From Chara braunii (Eukaryota > Streptophyta > Charophyceae > Charales > Characeae), in the NCBI GenBank assembly GCA_003427395.1, contig BFEA01000264.1:555727-615026 (forward strand): a stretch of DNA of 59,300 nucleotides, written 5' to 3'. The notes below the pieces were generated by a model that saw only the letters and a list, made by a program, of their open reading frames with translations, was not told the origin of the DNA and did no database searches. Each line of letters opens with the position of its first letter. The stretch's first letter is position 1. The position numbers and the translations under genes are program-made. Shown here piece after piece: positions 55,417 through 59,300 of the stretch.

Positions 55417-55573
55417 NTTTTTTTTTTCATTCTTTCTTAATAAAACCTTTCTTTTAAAATTTGGACCATTTCTCGATTTATGCCTGTCATCCTTGCGCAG
55501 GGGCCATGCTAATCTTCTCTTTCTCTGTATCGTTCCAATTTTAACGGATGTCCCGAAGGACCCGCCTTTTTTT
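55379..55573 (-). mobile_element. Retroposed chimeric U6 copy with poly(A) and 13-bp target duplication
   Basis: On the minus strand the order is U6 (55561-55456), a 28-base stretch of unknown origin, then a poly(A) of about 43 (55427-55385, one N at 55417). The plus-strand sequence cccgccttttttt flanks it at 55379-55391 and 55561-55573. This is the pattern left by LINE-type machinery after template switching. Confidence 0.88.
55456..55561 (-). ncRNA. U6 snRNA-derived sequence, pseudogene
   Basis: U6 is the catalytic snRNA of the spliceosome. The minus strand matches it from the 5' gtccttcgggacatccg stem through gattagcatggcccctgcgc and ggatgaca to cgagaaatggtccaaatttt. The length is 106, against about 102 for plant U6. 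The 5' stem is two bases short. A six-base insertion lies in the ACAGAGA box (acagagaaagagaagatt), which would upset pairing with the 5' splice site. No plant-type upstream element or TATA box lies before it. Confidence 0.9.
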
Positions 55574-55655
55574 GAGTCCCGCCAAAAGTTGACATGCACT
55601 TGAGCGCACCAAACTCAACCAGAACTCGCAAGCACCCCAGAATTGCTCCTTCCCC

Positions 55656-55960
55656 TGGGTCACTCCAGCTCCCTCTGGGACTTCCAATTTCCTTGCCACA
55701 TCATGCCCATGCCCCCGCAGAACTGGGTTTCCCCTCCCTCCCTCCCTCCCCACCCTAATTACCTCTTCCCCGGGTCGCTCCAGCTCCCTCAGGGACTTAG
55801 AATTTCCTTATCACATCACGCACATGCCCCTGCAGAACTATAGTTCCCCCTTCTCCATCCTAATTTCCCTTTCCTCCAGGTCACTCCAGCTCCCTCAGGG
55901 ACTTGCGATTTCCTTACCACATCAAGCACATGCCCCCGTAGAACTAGAGCTCTCCAAATC
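55656..55960. repeat. Three tandem units of about 110 bp
   Basis: The phrase ctccagctccctc lies at about 55663, 55778 and 55885. Each time it is followed by gggactt, atttcctt and cacatcatgc-type sequence, then gcagaact or gtagaact. Confidence 0.9.
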
Positions 55961-56606
55961 AATCCTCTCACACCACTGGCTTCCCTCCCCCAACTTCCAT
56001 CGACTTATGCAACCCCAAAATCAGCCCGGCCCTGAAAAGGTCAAGCCCACACAGCTCCCTCTGCAGGATAATATGCTCCACAAAACAAACTCTCCAGTCC
56101 TGATCAACGCCTGTGTATCCATACAGTATACCATGTGAAATTGCGAAAACCTACCGCCTTCATAATCTCCATGTAGTAGCTGTGGTCCCCCACGAAAAAT
56201 CTCCCTCTTCCCACTTTACCCTACTCCAGCAGGACTTACCATGACCAAGCGCCGCCGTGCCCTTTTTCCATTCAACTGGCTAGCCCCCTTCACCAGCAAG
56301 ACACATTATATCCTCCCCAACAACTCCCCCACTGCCAAACCAACGCCATCCACAACGAGCCCTGGAAATCTAAGATATCAATACAGTACCCCAGAAATTT
56401 AGAATTTCGAACTGAAAATCCAACAACTCAAGTTTCGGATTCTTGCCCTTCAAATCAGAAAAAAAATCAAGAGCAAAATGCTTAGAATGAAAAATAAGGG
56501 CTGAAAATTTATAAGACAATTAAAGACATGGAATTCCACTCAAAATTACAAAATCCATTTTACAAGTCAATCTTGGTAATCGTCCCTTGAGATCATAGCA
56601 AAAACT

Positions 56607-56651
<45 letters not shown>

Positions 56652-57050
56652 CAACTCTGATTTATGAACTTCAGACTAAGACTATTACTCAAAAGAAAAC
56701 AGCTCAGAATCAATCGATTGCAATCCAAATTCGAGAAACCTTGTGGATGATGTCTCTCATCAGTGGTGTCATTCGATTGGTCAAGGCTTTTGCTAGCAGT
56801 TTGTACACTACTGTGAGGAGAGTTTAGGGGAAAAAATCAGGAAACGTAACCATTTCATCATCTACCTATATGGATTCGAAATTAAAATCAGGCAATCAGG
56901 CAAACAGGCAATCAACTTTGGATATCAGAATTCTTTACTGATTATCGCCAAAATCAAACATACAAAAATGAATTAATATGAGGTTTTAAGGAATACGAAG
57001 CAATCTGGGAACTATGAATGTTGAAAATCCCTCCGATTAATCTTTAGGGA
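55961..57050. other. No recognisable gene; long T-run
   Basis: T-run of about 42 at 56610-56651, the possible poly(A) of a minus-strand retroposon whose body I could not identify. Confidence 0.5.
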
Positions 57051-57052
57051 TC

Positions 57053-57132
57053 AGTAGGAGTGTACTAGAACTTTTAGTAATGTAATCCTAGCAGTAGGAG
57101 TGTACTAGAACTTCTACTAATGTAATCCCAGC
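57053..57132. repeat. 40-bp tandem duplication
   Basis: Units at 57053 and 57093 share agtaggagtgtactagaact and taatgtaatcc. Confidence 0.92.
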
Positions 57133-57740
57133 AATTCGGGACAGGTACAAGAGCAGGAACACCTTACCCTAAACAAACCATGGACACACCCCTCCCCTCT
57201 CCAAACCTCACCTTGTCGCCCTTCATTGGCTTTCATGCACCCATCCACCTATGGTCGACTGCACTATCCAACCACCTCGAAAGGGCCGGACAATGAAGAT
57301 AAACGGACCGTCGCTCGCCGTCCAAGCCACATCGCGAGACTGACTGCTGAACCTGCCAGCCACCCCTCGCAGGTAGTCCAAAAAGATGAAGGGGTATCGT
57401 CATCATGATGTCCATCCTTACCCCACTCACTCGCCCTCATGATGTTCCTCCTCGTCAACCAGAAGCACAGCATAAGAAGAACGACCCGTCTCATATTCCT
57501 CCACAAGGCGCCCAGCGAGCTCCTCTGCCTGACGCTGCCGTCATTCTCAATTAACCACAACCCCACTCCCCCTCTGCACCCCAACATCAACCTTCTCCTC
57601 GCCCAATGATGCTAGTCGCCCTCCCTCTCATACTACACCGTCGTTCTCCTGCTATCGATCGCCCAGCGCCACGCGGTCTCGGGAAACTTTGGGCACCGCC
57701 ACGCTGTTGGCATCCTCCTACTGTCAACCGCCCGCCACCA
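57133..57740. other. No recognisable gene
   Basis: GC-richer flank of the satellite that follows. The frames here have no motif. Confidence 0.45.
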
Positions 57741-58010
57741 CGCCGCCTCGGGAAGCTTCCAGCAACGCCGCACTGCTTTGGAACGCCGCCTCGGGAAGCT
57801 TCCAGCAACGCCGCGCTGCTTTGGAACGCCGCCTCGGGAAGCTTCCAGCAACGCCGCACTGCTTTGGAACGCCGCCTCGGGAAGCTTCCAGCAACGCCGC
57901 GCTGCTTTGGAACGCCGCCACGGGAAGCTTCCAGCAACACCGCGCTGCTTTGGAACGCCGCCTCGGGAAGCTTCCAGCAACGCCGCGCTGCTTTGGAAGT
58001 CCTCGGGCGG
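57741..58010. repeat. 43-bp satellite, six units, one HindIII site each
   Basis: AAGCTT occurs at 57753, 57796, 57839, 57882, 57925 and 57968, exactly 43 bp apart. Units differ at only a few positions. As 43 is not a multiple of three, all three frames rotate and give long repeat-derived open frames on both strands. Confidence 0.97.
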
Positions 58011-58133
58011 CGGAGCGCTACCGATGATGATATTTTGAGGCCATCCCACCAAAAAAAAAAAGAAAAAGAGTTCAGGGGGTGATCTAGGCCAGCCGGTAAA
58101 TGATAACGGGGGTAAATTACTAAATTCAGTAGG

Positions 58134-58318
58134 GTCACAAAAACGAGTTATAATTGCACTATGGGGCGAGAATCTGCGGGATACAGTTTGCAATTCCACT
58201 TCGGGCCCTGCCAGGCCAGAAATCTGGGATGTATACATCGCCCAAACTGTAATTCGGAACTGTTATCTTGGCCCGTACTGCAATTATAACTCATCTGTGA
58301 CTCTCGCGTAGTTTTCCG
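58134..58318. mobile_element. MITE family 1, copy C
   Basis: The left end gtcacaaaaacgagttataa pairs with ttataactcatctgtgac at the right, and cttggcccgtactgcaatta mirrors taattgcactatgg. The right end continues tcgcgtagttttccg. It is the most complete copy. Confidence 0.85.
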
Positions 58319-58360
58319 ATGATATTTTTATTATTTTTGTTATTTTTATTTTAAAGACTA

Positions 58361-58488
58361 GTTCATTTAAGCCTGACCAATTCAATTAGTACCTGTCGAA
58401 ATTGGACAGGACGGCCTTTCAGGCCTTTTTTTATTGTGATTATAGTATTATGGGGACCCCGTAGCAGCCACATCCGTGCTCAAGCCTT
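58361..58488 (+). repeat. Unbroken copy of the repeat split by the Penelope-like element
   Basis: It reads taagcctgaccaattcaatt, then gacaggacggcctttcaggc, then ccgtagcagccacatccgtg. Its reverse complement matches 32712-32792 joined to 41218-41265. What kind of repeat it is remains unknown. Confidence 0.9.
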
Positions 58489-59300
58489 GTCGACGCCCTG
58501 TTTTAGGATCAAGGAAAAGAAAGAAAAAGAGAAGAGAGAAAATTAACTCCTGTCAAAAGAGCACCTGATGCGTAAGCTGGGTCCCCTCCGTTTCGTGGGC
58601 ACACTGCAGCTTTAACCTTGCTCAGCAGTTGGAGTAGTCGTTTTTTTTGTTTTTTTTTTGTTGAAAACTAAGCTAAATTCTTCTCCTGATTTCACCTTTC
58701 ACTTTCTACCTACCACTACTCCTAAGCCTATATACAGGGGACCCCTGCAAGCATAAGGGGATGCATGTTGCCCCCTGCCGTAATTGACGGTGGTCAGGGA
58801 GTAGGGTGGGGCCCCCAGTGGCGAGGGGCCGGCTAGGGCTCCGATAACCCACTAATTATGTAAGTAAAACCGTAAAAGAAACGGAAAAAAAAAAGAAAAA
58901 AAAGAAAAAAGATGGAGGTGGGATGGAGGCGGGCCGGACGGAACGGGAAAGAAAAATTAAAATTGCATCCCACACACCTGTGCAAATAGGGACTTTTACT
59001 ATCAACATGCCCGTTTGTTCTGGCAAATCTACCATGCTAGCCGACCAGGACGACGAGAAAATACACACACACACACACAAGAAAAAAGAAAAGAAGACAA
59101 CCTTCCATCTTTTTAGTGACAGGGTAGTTACCACCCGGACATTCCCTTACAGCACCTACCTCTGGACCCAAAGGAATGGTCATGGTCGACTCCAAGCAAA
59201 AATGGTAAAAAATTCACAAAAAACTTACATACCTTGACTGTTAAATCCACTTACAGACTCCTTAGACCAAAGATGGCACTACGGGAACAGGTGGGAGAAC
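58489..59300. other. No recognisable gene; short A- and CA-runs
   Basis: A-rich patches lie at 58884-58912 and a CA run near 59064-59080. Nothing else is supported to the window's end. Confidence 0.5.

Noticed and set aside
57587-58238. Frames of up to about 200 codons over the 43-bp satellite
   Set aside because: The unit rotates through all frames without stops, so open frames are expected by construction.

Overview
This is nuclear DNA from a eukaryote with a large, repeat-laden genome. A complete plant-type cytosolic HSP90 (44374-46524, ending MEEVD), a telo-box beside it, a U6-derived sequence and a permuted Penelope-like retroelement of the kind known from green algae and spike mosses point to the green lineage. 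A streptophyte alga of the Chara type is my best guess; that is inference, since no species marker was seen.

Layout. 1-9650: A-rich and tri/tetranucleotide arrays, then a satellite field built round a 25-bp palindrome. 9652-16294: one very long, decayed reading frame, always frame 1 until the last segment. It has a ParB-like motif and a DNA-amino-methyltransferase-like region, several in-frame stops, and an 0.87-kb fold-back insertion with a probable target duplication. 16350-17660: microsatellites and an assembly gap. 17741-18570: a Ulp1/SUMO-protease-like frame with two stops. 19530-20980 (minus): a CCHC gag-like frame with two stops. 21000-25700: mostly AT-rich DNA. 25700-31900: satellites, microsatellites and small inverted-repeat elements.

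32793-41217 is one Penelope-like insertion: a 5'-truncated copy followed in tandem by a fuller copy carrying a CCHC/coiled-coil ORF1 and an ORF2 with GIY-YIG upstream of the reverse transcriptase. It split an older repeat whose unbroken relative lies at 58361-58488, so the 7-bp target duplication can be read directly. Three Tn5/Nextera mosaic-end sequences (27873, 34459, 34862) show that the assembly contains sequencing adaptors, two of them inside the upstream copy.

41225-59300 holds the only intact gene, HSP90, with a probable 5'-UTR intron. Around it lie a CACGTG-rich block, two miniature inverted-repeat families with three copies each, a group II intron RT remnant, a chimeric U6 retropseudogene with a 13-bp target duplication, and a 43-bp satellite.

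Except for HSP90, the protein-like frames are relics. Many of their stops are what C-to-T changes would make from CAG, CAA or CGA, and comparing the two Penelope copies shows two such changes directly.
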